Of a DNA stretch of 5,166 nt, positions 1-5,166 are shown in pieces. Numbering within the stretch: the stretch's first letter is position 1; each line of letters starts with the position of its first letter. A program made the position numbers and the translations under genes. Location of the stretch: contig CAQVQZ010000151.1 of the NCBI GenBank assembly GCA_948902155.1, forward strand, positions 1 through 5,166. The letters are read 5' to 3'. Under the pieces are notes generated by a model. The model was not told the origin of the DNA. It was given only the letters and a program-made list of their open reading frames with translations, and searched no databases. Source of the stretch: an uncultured Oscillibacter sp. (GTDB taxonomy: Bacteria > Bacillota_A > Clostridia > Oscillospirales > Oscillospiraceae).

Positions 1-822
1 GAGAAGTTCAAGGGCGCGGAGGAGACCTATACGGTGGAGTGCATGATGCACGACCACAAGGCCCTCCAGGCGGGCACCAGCCATTACTTCGGCGACGGCT
101 TCGCCAAAGCCTTCGACATCACCTACACCGGCAAGGACAACCAGCTCCACCATCCCCACCAGACCAGCTGGGGCGTCAGCACCCGGATGATCGGCGGCAT
201 CATCATGACCCACGGCGACGACAACGGCCTGGTCCTGCCTCCCCGCGTGGCTCCCATCCAGGCGGTGGTTATCCCCGTGGCCCAGCATAAGCCCGGCGTC
301 CTGGACGCCGCCGCCCAGCTCCGGGACCGGCTGAAAGCCGCCGGCATCCGCTCCAAGATGGACGACAGCGACAACTCCCCCGGCTGGAAGTTCGCCGAGT
401 ACGAGATGAAGGGCGTGCCCCTGCGGGTGGAGATCGGCCCCAAGGACATGGAGAAGGAACAGTGCGTCATCGCCCGCCGGGACACCGGCGAGAAGACCTT
501 CGTCCCCCTGGCGGGCTTGGAGGAGACGGTCAAACAGCTCCTGGACGCGGTCCACGACAACATGTACGCCATGGCCCTGAAAAACCGGGAGGACAACACC
601 TTCGACATCGCCACCCCGGAAGAGGCCAAGGCCATCGCCGAGGGCAAGGGCGGCTTCCTCCGCTCCAAGTGGTGCGGCTCCCTGGAGTGCGAGCTGGCCA
701 TGAAGGAGCGCGCCGGAGTCAGCTCCCGCTGCATGCCCCTGAAGCAGAGCGGCACGGAGGGCGTGTGCCCCGTGTGCGGCAAGAAATGTACTACCGACAT
801 CTATTGGGGCGTCGCCTATTAA
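1..822 (+). CDS. proS: Prolyl-tRNA synthetase, type 3 (archaeal/eukaryotic-like), C-terminal part; 5' end outside window
   Basis: This class II aminoacyl-tRNA synthetase charges tRNA-Pro with proline in the cytoplasm. The reading frame is open from base 1, so only the last 273 residues are present; full-length type 3 enzymes are about 480 residues. A GTG at 34 is internal and should not be taken as the start. Visible parts are the catalytic core with LQAGTSHYFGDGF (nt 64-102) and the HPHQTSWGVSTR stretch, class II motif 3 with THGDDNGLVLPPRVAP (to about nt 258), the anticodon-binding domain (from about nt 259), and the C-terminal zinc-binding-type domain with cysteines at nt 673, 688, 730, 766, 775 and 787, including CPVCGKKC. 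The protein ends in Tyr, as is characteristic of this type. The absence of an INS editing insertion and the C-terminal Cys domain separate it from the usual bacterial ProRS. A terminator follows immediately, so it ends its transcription unit. Confidence 0.97.
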   Translation, partial: EKFKGAEETYTVECMMHDHKALQAGTSHYFGDGFAKAFDITYTGKDNQLHHPHQTSWGVSTRMIGGIIMTHGDDNGLVLPPRVAPIQAVVIPVAQHKPGVLDAAAQLRDRLKAAGIRSKMDDSDNSPGWKFAEYEMKGVPLRVEIGPKDMEKEQCVIARRDTGEKTFVPLAGLEETVKQLLDAVHDNMYAMALKNREDNTFDIATPEEAKAIAEGKGGFLRSKWCGSLECELAMKERAGVSSRCMPLKQSGTEGVCPVCGKKCTTDIYWGVAY

Positions 823-828
823 AACTCG

Positions 829-854
829 AAAGGGGGAGCGCAGCTCCCCCTTTT
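829..854 (+). terminator. Intrinsic terminator after proS
   Basis: An 11-bp perfect stem pairs AAAGGGGGAGC (829-839) with GCTCCCCCTTT (843-853) around a three-base GCA loop, and the right arm ends in TTTT. It starts 7 bases after the proS stop. The T tract is short (four, mostly part of the stem) and is followed by CC, so some readthrough into the next gene, only 40 bases away, is possible. Confidence 0.85.
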
Positions 855-894
855 CCAGTATCGTTTGTAATCGCATCCAAAAGGAGGTCCCGCC

Positions 895-1626
895 GTGGAG
901 CGCCGCCGCAGTCAAACCCTGGACACCATCCGGGGCTTTGCCCTTCTCAGCATGATTCTCTACCACGCCGCCTGGGACCTGGTCTACATGTTCGGCGTAA
1001 ACTGGCCCTGGTATCACGGCCCCGCCGCCCACGTGTGGCAGCAGAGCATCTGCTGGACCTTCATTCTCCTGTCCGGCTATTGCTGGTCCCTGGGCCGCCG
1101 CCAGCTCCGCCGGGGCCTGACGGTTTCCCTCTGCGGAGCCCTCATCACCGCCGTCACGTGGTTCTTCATGCCCGAAAATCTGGTCTACTGCGGCGTGCTG
1201 ACCCTGTTAGGCGGGTCGGCCCTGCTGCTGGTCCTCCTCCGTCCATTCCTGGAACGTATTCCCGCCCCCGCCGGGCTGGCAGGCAGCTTCTTTCTGTTCG
1301 CACTGTTTCGAGAAACAAACGCGGGCTATCTGGGCTTTGAAAGCCTCCGCGTCGCCCCCCTCCCCCCGGCGCTGTACCGAAACCATCTGACGGCTCTCAT
1401 CGGCTTCCCCCCGCCGGGCTTTTTCTCGACGGATTATTTTTCCCTCATCCCCTGGTTTTTTCTGTTTTTGACGGGCTATTACTTTTTCCGTCTCCATCCG
1501 GACCTAAAAAGAGCGTCCAAAAAAGTCCCCCTAATCACCACCGCAGGCCGTTATTCGCTATGGATTTACATGCTCCACCAACCCATTATTTACGCCGTTT
1601 TAACGATTTGGGCAAAACTAAGGTAA
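895..1626 (+). CDS. Multi-pass membrane protein, heparan-alpha-glucosaminide N-acetyltransferase-like (DUF1624 / COG3503 family)
   Basis: A predicted integral membrane acyltransferase of 243 residues. The GTG start is supported by AAGGAGG at 881-887 with a 7-base spacer; no in-frame ATG competes. The N-terminus carries the family signature LDTIRGFALLSMILYH (residues 9-24) running into WDLVY. Hydrophobic segments lie near residues 12-33, 48-66, 73-92, 95-115, 127-140, 184-203 and 222-238. Further family signs are the SGYCWSLGRRQ turn after TM2, the DYFSLIPW stretch before TM6, and the C-terminal GRYSLWIYMLHQP (about 218-230). Family members are thought to move acyl groups across or at the membrane onto sugars; the substrate here cannot be read from sequence. 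No clear promoter lies in the 40 bases after the proS terminator, so readthrough may drive it. Third-position GC drops towards the 3' end. The family call is firm, the reaction is inference. Confidence 0.85.
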   Translation: MERRRSQTLDTIRGFALLSMILYHAAWDLVYMFGVNWPWYHGPAAHVWQQSICWTFILLSGYCWSLGRRQLRRGLTVSLCGALITAVTWFFMPENLVYCGVLTLLGGSALLLVLLRPFLERIPAPAGLAGSFFLFALFRETNAGYLGFESLRVAPLPPALYRNHLTALIGFPPPGFFSTDYFSLIPWFFLFLTGYYFFRLHPDLKRASKKVPLITTAGRYSLWIYMLHQPIIYAVLTIWAKLR

Positions 1627-1833
1627 GGAAGGCAAGCCCACCCCAAGCCGCGCCAATCTCCTTCCGACCAACCAGTCAGAGCGACAGCGGAAAGAGGAGA
1701 AAGCCGATTCGACAAGCACCAAAACCCCCGCTCAAACCACGCCGCGGGTAAAAACCTTCCTATCCAACCCCGCACCATATCGCGCCCCACGTCCCCCGCA
1801 GCCCCCGTTGGAGTCTTTTTCTCTTTTGGACCG

Positions 1834-1889
1834 TGCACGGCCCGTTTTCTCTTTTTCTGCGGACAGAAAAAGAGAAAATGGGGGGTGCA
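1834..1889 (+). repeat. Long hairpin (19-bp stem, extended by 5 bp) in the leader
   Basis: Bases 1841-1859 pair with 1864-1882 as a 19-bp stem (one G-T pair at 1844/1879) around a CGGA loop; the core is TTTTCTCTTTTTCTG against CAGAAAAAGAGAAAA. Beyond a 2x2 GG/GG internal loop, TGCAC (1834-1838) pairs with GTGCA (1885-1889). No T tract follows, so it is not a standard terminator. It could be a regulatory leader element or a dispersed palindromic repeat of the genome; the sequence alone does not decide. Confidence 0.8.
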
Positions 1890-1923
1890 AAGCACCAGCC
1901 ATCTTCATGGCTGAAATCCCCCC
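1880..1923 (+). promoter_or_regulatory. Possible branched (multi-hairpin) RNA element upstream of the TTG start
   Basis: A G run (1880-1883) can close with a C run (1918-1923) around two small hairpins: GGTGC/GCACC (1884-1888 with 1892-1896, AAA loop) and CAGCCAT/ATGGCTG (1896-1902 with 1907-1913, CTTC loop; the two stems share base 1896). The element ends only three bases before the Shine-Dalgarno. It competes for bases with the long hairpin upstream. I do not recognise it as a known riboswitch class. It also contains the in-frame ATG at 1907, which lacks a ribosome binding site. Confidence 0.45.
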
Positions 1924-1925
1924 TC

Positions 1926-1940
1926 AAGGAGGTACTCCTT
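1926..1940 (+). promoter_or_regulatory. Shine-Dalgarno for TTG start at 1940, inside a self-complementary hairpin
   Basis: AAGGAGGT (1926-1933) is a near-perfect Shine-Dalgarno 6 bases before TTG at 1940-1942, and it decides the start of the large gene over the in-frame ATG at 1907 and TTG at 1808, which have no such site. AAGGAG (1926-1931) is exactly complementary to CTCCTT (1935-1940) with a GTA loop, so the site and the first base of the start codon can be closed in a 6-bp hairpin. Confidence 0.7.
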
Positions 1941-4594
1941 TGAACAAGCTCGTCACAGGCATCCTAGCCCACGTAGACGCGGGGAAGACCACCCTCTCCG
2001 AGGCCCTGCTGTACCACAGCGGCGCCATCCGCCGCCTGGGCCGGGTGGACCACGGCGACGCCTTTCTGGACACCGACGCCATGGAGCGGGAGCGGGGCAT
2101 CACCATCTTCTCCAAGCAGGCGGAGCTGACCCTGAGGGATTTGGCGGTGACCCTGCTGGACACGCCGGGGCACGTGGATTTCTCCGCCGAGGCGGAGCGG
2201 GTGCTCCAGGTGCTGGACTGTGCCATCCTGGTGGTCAGCGGCAGCGACGGCGTCCAGGCCCATACCCGGACCCTCTGGCGGCTGCTGGAGCGCTACGAGG
2301 TCCCCGTCTTTCTGTTCATCAATAAAATGGACCTGGCGGGGGCGGACCGCGCCGCCCTGCTGGCGGAGCTGAAAAGCCGCCTGGACCCCGGCTGTACGGA
2401 CCTCTCCCTGCCGCCGGAGGACTTGACGGAGGAAGCCGCCGTTTTGGACGAGGCCCTGCTGGAGCGCTACCTGGAAACCGGCACGGTCTCCGACGGGGAG
2501 CTGACGGACCTGATCGCCCGGCGGAAGCTCTTCCCCTGCCTGTTCGGCTCCGCCTTGAAGCTGGAGGGCGTGGAGGAGCTGCTGAGCGCACTCCAACGCT
2601 ATGCCCCCCTCCGGACCTATCCCGAGGACTTCGGAGCCAGAGTCTTCAAGGTGGCCCGGGACGAACGGGGGGCACGGCTCACCTATCTGAAAGTCACCGG
2701 CGGCGTTCTGAAAACCAAGGACCTCCTCACCAACCGCCGCCCGGACACGCCGGAGGACGAGATTTGGGAGGAAAAGGCCGACCAGCTCCGGGTCTACTCC
2801 GGGGCGAAGTTCCGCCCCGTGGACGAGGCCCCCGCCGGGACGGTGGTGGCTGTCACCGGATTGAGCCGCGCCCTGCCCGGCCAGGGGCTGGGGTTCGAGA
2901 CCGCCTGGACCGTCCCGGCCCTGGAGCCGGTGCTGGCCTATCAGGTGGAGACGGACGCGGACCCCTCCGCCGCCCTCAAGGCCCTGCGCCTTTTGGAGGA
3001 GGAGGACCCCCAGCTCCACGTGGTCTGGCACGAAGCCGCGCGGGAAATCCGGGTCCAGCTCATGGGGGAGGTCCAGATCGAGATTCTGCGCCGCCGGCTG
3101 CTGGAGCGCTTCGGCATGGAGGCGTCTTTCGGCGCGGGGCGCATCGTCTATCGGGAGACCATTGCCGCCCCTGTGGAGGGCGTGGGGCACTTTGAGCCGC
3201 TGCGGCATTACGCCGAGGTCCACCTGCTCCTGGAACCCCTGCCCAGGGGCAGCGGCCTCCGGTTCGGCACCGTCTGTTCCGAGGACAAGCTGGACGGCCA
3301 TTGGCAGCGCCTCGTCCTGACCCATCTTTGGGAAAAGCCACACCTGGGGGTCCTCACCGGGTCCCCCGTCACGGATATGAAAATCACCCTGACGGCGGGC
3401 CGGGCCCACGAGAAGCACACCGAGGGCGGCGACTTCCGTCAGGCCACCTACCGGGCGGTCCGCCAGGGCCTTATGAGCGCCGAGAGCGTGCTGCTGGAAC
3501 CCTGGTACGCCTTCCGCCTGGAGCTGCCCGCCGCCCAGGTGGGCCGGGCGCTGAGCGACGTCCAGCAGATGGGCGGCGAGACGGACCCGCCGGAGGCCGT
3601 GGGGGAGGAAACCATCCTCACCGGACAGGCCCCGGTGGCCGCTATGGGAGACTATGCCCGGGAAGTCGCCGCCTATACCCGGGGCCAGGGCCGTCTCAGC
3701 TGCCGCCCGGCGGGCTACCGCCCCTGCGCGGACCCGGAGAGCGTTATCGAGGCCATCGGCTACGACCCGGAACGGGACGTGGAGAACACGCCGGACTCCG
3801 TCTTCTGCGCCCACGGGGCGGGTTACACCGTCAAGTGGGACCAGGTCCCCGCCCAGGCCCACGTGGACAGCGGCGTCCGCCTGGACAGCCCCGCCCCGGA
3901 GGCGGAGGAGGCCCCCCGCCGCACCGGCCCTTCCCCCGCCTACGCCGGGACCATCCAGCAGGACAAGGAACTGCAATCCATCTTCGAACGGACCTACGGC
4001 CCGGTGAAGCGACGGGACTTCCTTCCGCCCAAGCCCCCCAAGCGTCCCGTCCAGGCCCCCGCGCCGGAGAGCCGCCCCATCCGCCGTCCGCCTTCGGGGC
4101 CGGAGTATCTGCTGGTGGACGGGTACAACCTGATTTTCGCCTGGGACGAGCTGAAAACCATGGCCCAGGAGAACCTGGACGCCGCCCGGAAGGCCCTCTG
4201 CGACCTTCTGTGCAACTACCAGGGCTACCGGAAATGCGAGGTCATCGCCGTCTTCGACGCTTACAAGGTCCGGGGCGGGCAGGGGTCCGTGGAGAAGTAC
4301 CACAATATCTACGTTGTCTACACCAAGGAGGCGGAGACGGCGGACGCCTATATCGAGCGGGCCACCTATGAGATCGGCAAGCAGCACCGGGTAAAGGTCG
4401 CCACCTCCGACGGCCCGGAGCAGCTCATCATCCTGGGACACGGGGCTTTGCGGGTCTCCGCCTCCGGCTTCCGGGAGGAGTTGGAGTCCGTCCAGGGCCA
4501 GATCGCCCAAGTTCTGCGCCGGAACAACCGCCAGGGCCACGGAGCCCTCCGCGCCGCCATGCAGAAGGCGGAACAGCAGAAGGAGGAACCATGA
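1940..4594 (+). CDS. EF-G/Tet(M)-like translational GTPase fused to a Rae1/YacP-like NYN ribonuclease domain
   Basis: An 884-residue fusion. Residues 1-640 match the length and order of ribosomal protection proteins such as Tet(M): GTPase motifs AHVDAGKT (10-17), RERGITI (50-56), DTPGH (74-78, with the catalytic-type His78), NKMD (128-131) and SAL (204-206); then domain II (about 225-310), III (about 325-403), IV (from 404, tip GRAHEKHT at 487-494) and V (from about 520). A segment at 595-642 holds a Cys-x-His (623/625). A proline-rich linker (643-723) contains a charged helix-like patch at 675-692. The C-terminus (724 to about 866) is a NYN domain like B. subtilis Rae1, with the expected acidic residues in VDGYN (D727), VFDA (D773), ETAD (E799, D802) and TSD (D824). 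In known families the first part binds the ribosomal A site and hydrolyses GTP, and Rae1 cuts mRNA in the A site; joint action is inference. The TTG start is chosen by its Shine-Dalgarno; ATG 1907 would add 11 residues. Tetracycline resistance should not be assumed. Confidence 0.92.
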   Translation: MNKLVTGILAHVDAGKTTLSEALLYHSGAIRRLGRVDHGDAFLDTDAMERERGITIFSKQAELTLRDLAVTLLDTPGHVDFSAEAERVLQVLDCAILVVSGSDGVQAHTRTLWRLLERYEVPVFLFINKMDLAGADRAALLAELKSRLDPGCTDLSLPPEDLTEEAAVLDEALLERYLETGTVSDGELTDLIARRKLFPCLFGSALKLEGVEELLSALQRYAPLRTYPEDFGARVFKVARDERGARLTYLKVTGGVLKTKDLLTNRRPDTPEDEIWEEKADQLRVYSGAKFRPVDEAPAGTVVAVTGLSRALPGQGLGFETAWTVPALEPVLAYQVETDADPSAALKALRLLEEEDPQLHVVWHEAAREIRVQLMGEVQIEILRRRLLERFGMEASFGAGRIVYRETIAAPVEGVGHFEPLRHYAEVHLLLEPLPRGSGLRFGTVCSEDKLDGHWQRLVLTHLWEKPHLGVLTGSPVTDMKITLTAGRAHEKHTEGGDFRQATYRAVRQGLMSAESVLLEPWYAFRLELPAAQVGRALSDVQQMGGETDPPEAVGEETILTGQAPVAAMGDYAREVAAYTRGQGRLSCRPAGYRPCADPESVIEAIGYDPERDVENTPDSVFCAHGAGYTVKWDQVPAQAHVDSGVRLDSPAPEAEEAPRRTGPSPAYAGTIQQDKELQSIFERTYGPVKRRDFLPPKPPKRPVQAPAPESRPIRRPPSGPEYLLVDGYNLIFAWDELKTMAQENLDAARKALCDLLCNYQGYRKCEVIAVFDAYKVRGGQGSVEKYHNIYVVYTKEAETADAYIERATYEIGKQHRVKVATSDGPEQLIILGHGALRVSASGFREELESVQGQIAQVLRRNNRQGHGALRAAMQKAEQQKEEP

Positions 4595-5007
4595 AAACAC
4601 TTTTCACCGCGCTGACGTCCTTTTCCGCCTGCACCGCCGCCCGCTGGTATCTGGACCGCTCCAGCCGCCGGGACGCGGACGTTTTTGGGGGCCGGGTCCG
4701 GCTGAAAGCCCTCTGGAACGAGGGCGCGGCCTTCGGCCTGCCCATTCCGGGGGAGGTCCTGCCGTTGGCCTCGGCGGCGGCGCTGGGACTCCTGTGGTCC
4801 CAGCGGCGGCAGAGCCCGGCGGGAGCGGGCCTGATTCTGGGGGGAGGGCTGAGCAACCTCTATGAGCGGGTCCGGCACGGCCGGGTCTACGACTACATCC
4901 AGTTCCCCCAGGCCCCCGCGCCCCTGGACCGCTTTGTGTTCAATCTGGCGGACCTGTCCGCGCTGGCCGGGGGCGCGATGCTGCTGGCTGGGCGGAAAAA
5001 GGCATAA
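4591..5007 (+). CDS. lspA: Short, divergent signal peptidase II (LspA)-like membrane protein
   Basis: A 138-residue membrane protein resembling signal peptidase II, the aspartic protease that removes signal peptides from prolipoproteins after lipidation. Family marks are LDRSSR (21-26) in the place of the usual DQxSK at the end of TM1, NEGAAFG (43-49), GGGLSNLYER (84-93), and the two catalytic-type aspartates: D101 in VYDYIQF and D121 in FNLAD. Hydrophobic segments lie near 4-21, 56-70, 77-90 and 115-134. It is shorter than typical LspA (about 150-170), mainly between TM1 and the NxGAAF motif, and the usually conserved Asp of NLYDR is Glu92. ATG 4591 overlaps the TGA of the fusion gene (ATGA), with AGGAGG at 4581-4586, so translation is probably coupled. 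It may be a second, specialised copy rather than the housekeeping enzyme; activity is likely but unproven. Confidence 0.82.
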   Translation: MKTLFTALTSFSACTAARWYLDRSSRRDADVFGGRVRLKALWNEGAAFGLPIPGEVLPLASAAALGLLWSQRRQSPAGAGLILGGGLSNLYERVRHGRVYDYIQFPQAPAPLDRFVFNLADLSALAGGAMLLAGRKKA

Positions 5008-5008
5008 G

Positions 5009-5038
5009 GAAGCGCCGTCCGGCTTCGGACGGCGCTTC
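5009..5038 (+). terminator. Probable terminator hairpin after the LspA-like gene
   Basis: A perfect 13-bp GC-rich stem (5009-5021 with 5026-5038) with a GCTT loop starts two bases after the stop codon. The position fits a terminator, but there is no T tract on the 3' side: the sequence runs straight into a second palindrome. It may work with the next hairpins or instead protect the mRNA 3' end. Confidence 0.5.
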
Positions 5039-5069
5039 AGCTTGTCGAAAAAGTCTTTTCGACAAGCTG
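5038..5069 (+). repeat. Second perfect hairpin in a tandem array
   Basis: A 14-bp perfect stem pairs CAGCTTGTCGAAAA (5038-5051) with TTTTCGACAAGCTG (5056-5069) around an AGTC loop. It shares base 5038 with the preceding hairpin. It looks like a mobile palindromic repeat or part of a compound 3'-end structure. Confidence 0.75.
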
Positions 5070-5073
5070 CTTA

Positions 5074-5107
5074 CGATTTCAGAACTTTCAAAAAAGTTCT
5101 GAAATCG
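5074..5107 (+). repeat. Third perfect hairpin in a tandem array
   Basis: A 15-bp perfect stem pairs CGATTTCAGAACTTT (5074-5088) with AAAGTTCTGAAATCG (5093-5107) around a CAAA loop. It is separated from the second hairpin by four bases. It is AT-richer than the first hairpin and has no T tract after it. A weak GGATT/AATCC stem (5110-5125) follows. Confidence 0.75.
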
Positions 5108-5142
5108 AAGGATTTATAGCAATCCAATAAAATAACAGTGTA

Positions 5143-5166
5143 TTGACTTGAGGTGTAGAATGTTAT
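5143..5166 (+). promoter_or_regulatory. Possible promoter start (-35 TTGACT) at the window edge
   Basis: TTGACT (5143-5148) lies in AT-rich DNA after the hairpin array. The window ends with TGTTAT (5161-5166), where a -10 element starting at 5164-5166 would have a 15-17 base spacer, but the needed bases lie outside. ATAACA (5132-5137) and TGTTAT (5161-5166) form an inverted repeat around the -35, possibly an operator. Both readings are tentative. Confidence 0.35.

Larger units (their letters stand above)
1627..1939 (+). other. Structured 313-base intergenic region / leader of the GTPase-nuclease gene
   Basis: No convincing gene is seen on either strand. The first ~180 bases (1627-1807) are C-rich on this strand (34 C against 13 G in 1741-1810) and unlike the flanking coding DNA. 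No clear terminator for the acyltransferase gene and no good -35/-10 pair is visible. From 1817 the region is strongly structured: a repeated 11-mer, a 19-bp hairpin, a branched hairpin and a hairpin over the Shine-Dalgarno, each listed separately. The big downstream frame stays open back to 1808, so annotation programs may extend the protein into this region. Confidence 0.6.

Noticed and set aside
1560..1751. Plus-strand frame of 63 codons after the acyltransferase
   Set aside because: It begins inside the acyltransferase gene in another frame, lacks a ribosome binding site, and encodes a basic, proline-rich low-complexity peptide.
1590..1895. Minus-strand frame of 101 codons covering the intergenic region
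   Set aside because: It starts with GTG inside the hairpin region without a ribosome binding site, its first part is merely the translated palindrome, and its end runs antisense into the acyltransferase gene. No family resemblance was recognised.
1808..1939. N-terminal extension of the GTPase (starts at TTG 1808 or ATG 1907)
   Set aside because: Neither start has a Shine-Dalgarno, the extension translates the hairpin sequences, and translational GTPases of this kind begin only a few residues before the P-loop, as the TTG at 1940 gives.
1940..3860. Calling the gene a tetracycline resistance determinant or plain elongation factor G
   Set aside because: The GTPase body is related to both, but the nuclease fusion and divergent domain IV tip (GRAHEKHT) mean drug resistance cannot be inferred, and the NYN domain is not part of EF-G.
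1964..4600. Very long open frame on the minus strand (about 878 codons) opposite the GTPase-nuclease gene
   Set aside because: It is exactly antisense to a gene with clear domains. In GC-rich coding DNA the reverse complement rarely contains stop codons, and its translation is a low-complexity Gly/Leu/Gln/Val-rich sequence with no recognisable motif.
5009..5107. CRISPR array or tRNA/attachment site in the hairpin cluster
   Set aside because: The three palindromes differ from each other in sequence, there are no regular spacers, and no tRNA-like fold or integrase gene is visible.
4862..5119. Plus-strand frame of 85 codons overlapping the LspA-like gene and the hairpin array
   Set aside because: It is an out-of-frame shadow of the LspA-like gene that runs into the palindromes; it has no ribosome binding site and no recognisable content.

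Overview
The window is GC-rich and gene-dense. Its start sites carry strong AAGGAGG-type Shine-Dalgarno sequences, it uses GTG, TTG and ATG starts, and it encodes a type 3 (archaeal/eukaryotic-like) prolyl-tRNA synthetase and a Rae1/YacP-type NYN domain. Together these point to a high-GC member of the Firmicutes, most likely a gut-type clostridium of the Oscillospirales. The organism is an inference from gene content and style, not from a marker gene.

Layout, all genes on the + strand: (1) the 3' part of proS (1-822), closed by a clear hairpin terminator (829-854); (2) a small multi-pass membrane protein of the DUF1624 / heparan-alpha-glucosaminide N-acetyltransferase-like family (895-1626); (3) a 313-base gap (1627-1939) with no convincing gene, whose last ~125 bases are densely structured: a 19-bp hairpin, a branched hairpin, and a small hairpin that covers the Shine-Dalgarno of the next gene; (4) a large 884-residue fusion protein (1940-4594), an EF-G/Tet(M)-like translational GTPase joined by a proline-rich linker to a Rae1/YacP-like NYN ribonuclease domain; (5) a short, divergent signal peptidase II (LspA)-like membrane protein (4591-5007) whose ATG overlaps the TGA of the fusion gene; (6) three consecutive perfect hairpins with four-base loops (5009-5107), then AT-rich DNA with a possible promoter -35 element running off the window end.

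The main point of interest is the GTPase-nuclease fusion. Tet(M)-type GTPases and the Rae1 nuclease both act at the ribosomal A site, so one polypeptide carrying both suggests a machine that engages stalled or drug-bound ribosomes and cuts the mRNA there. All GTPase motifs and all acidic residues expected of the NYN active site are intact. The structured leader in front of it suggests control of its expression at the RNA level. The fusion and the LspA-like gene probably form a two-gene translationally coupled operon; the proS and acyltransferase genes look like separate, unrelated units.
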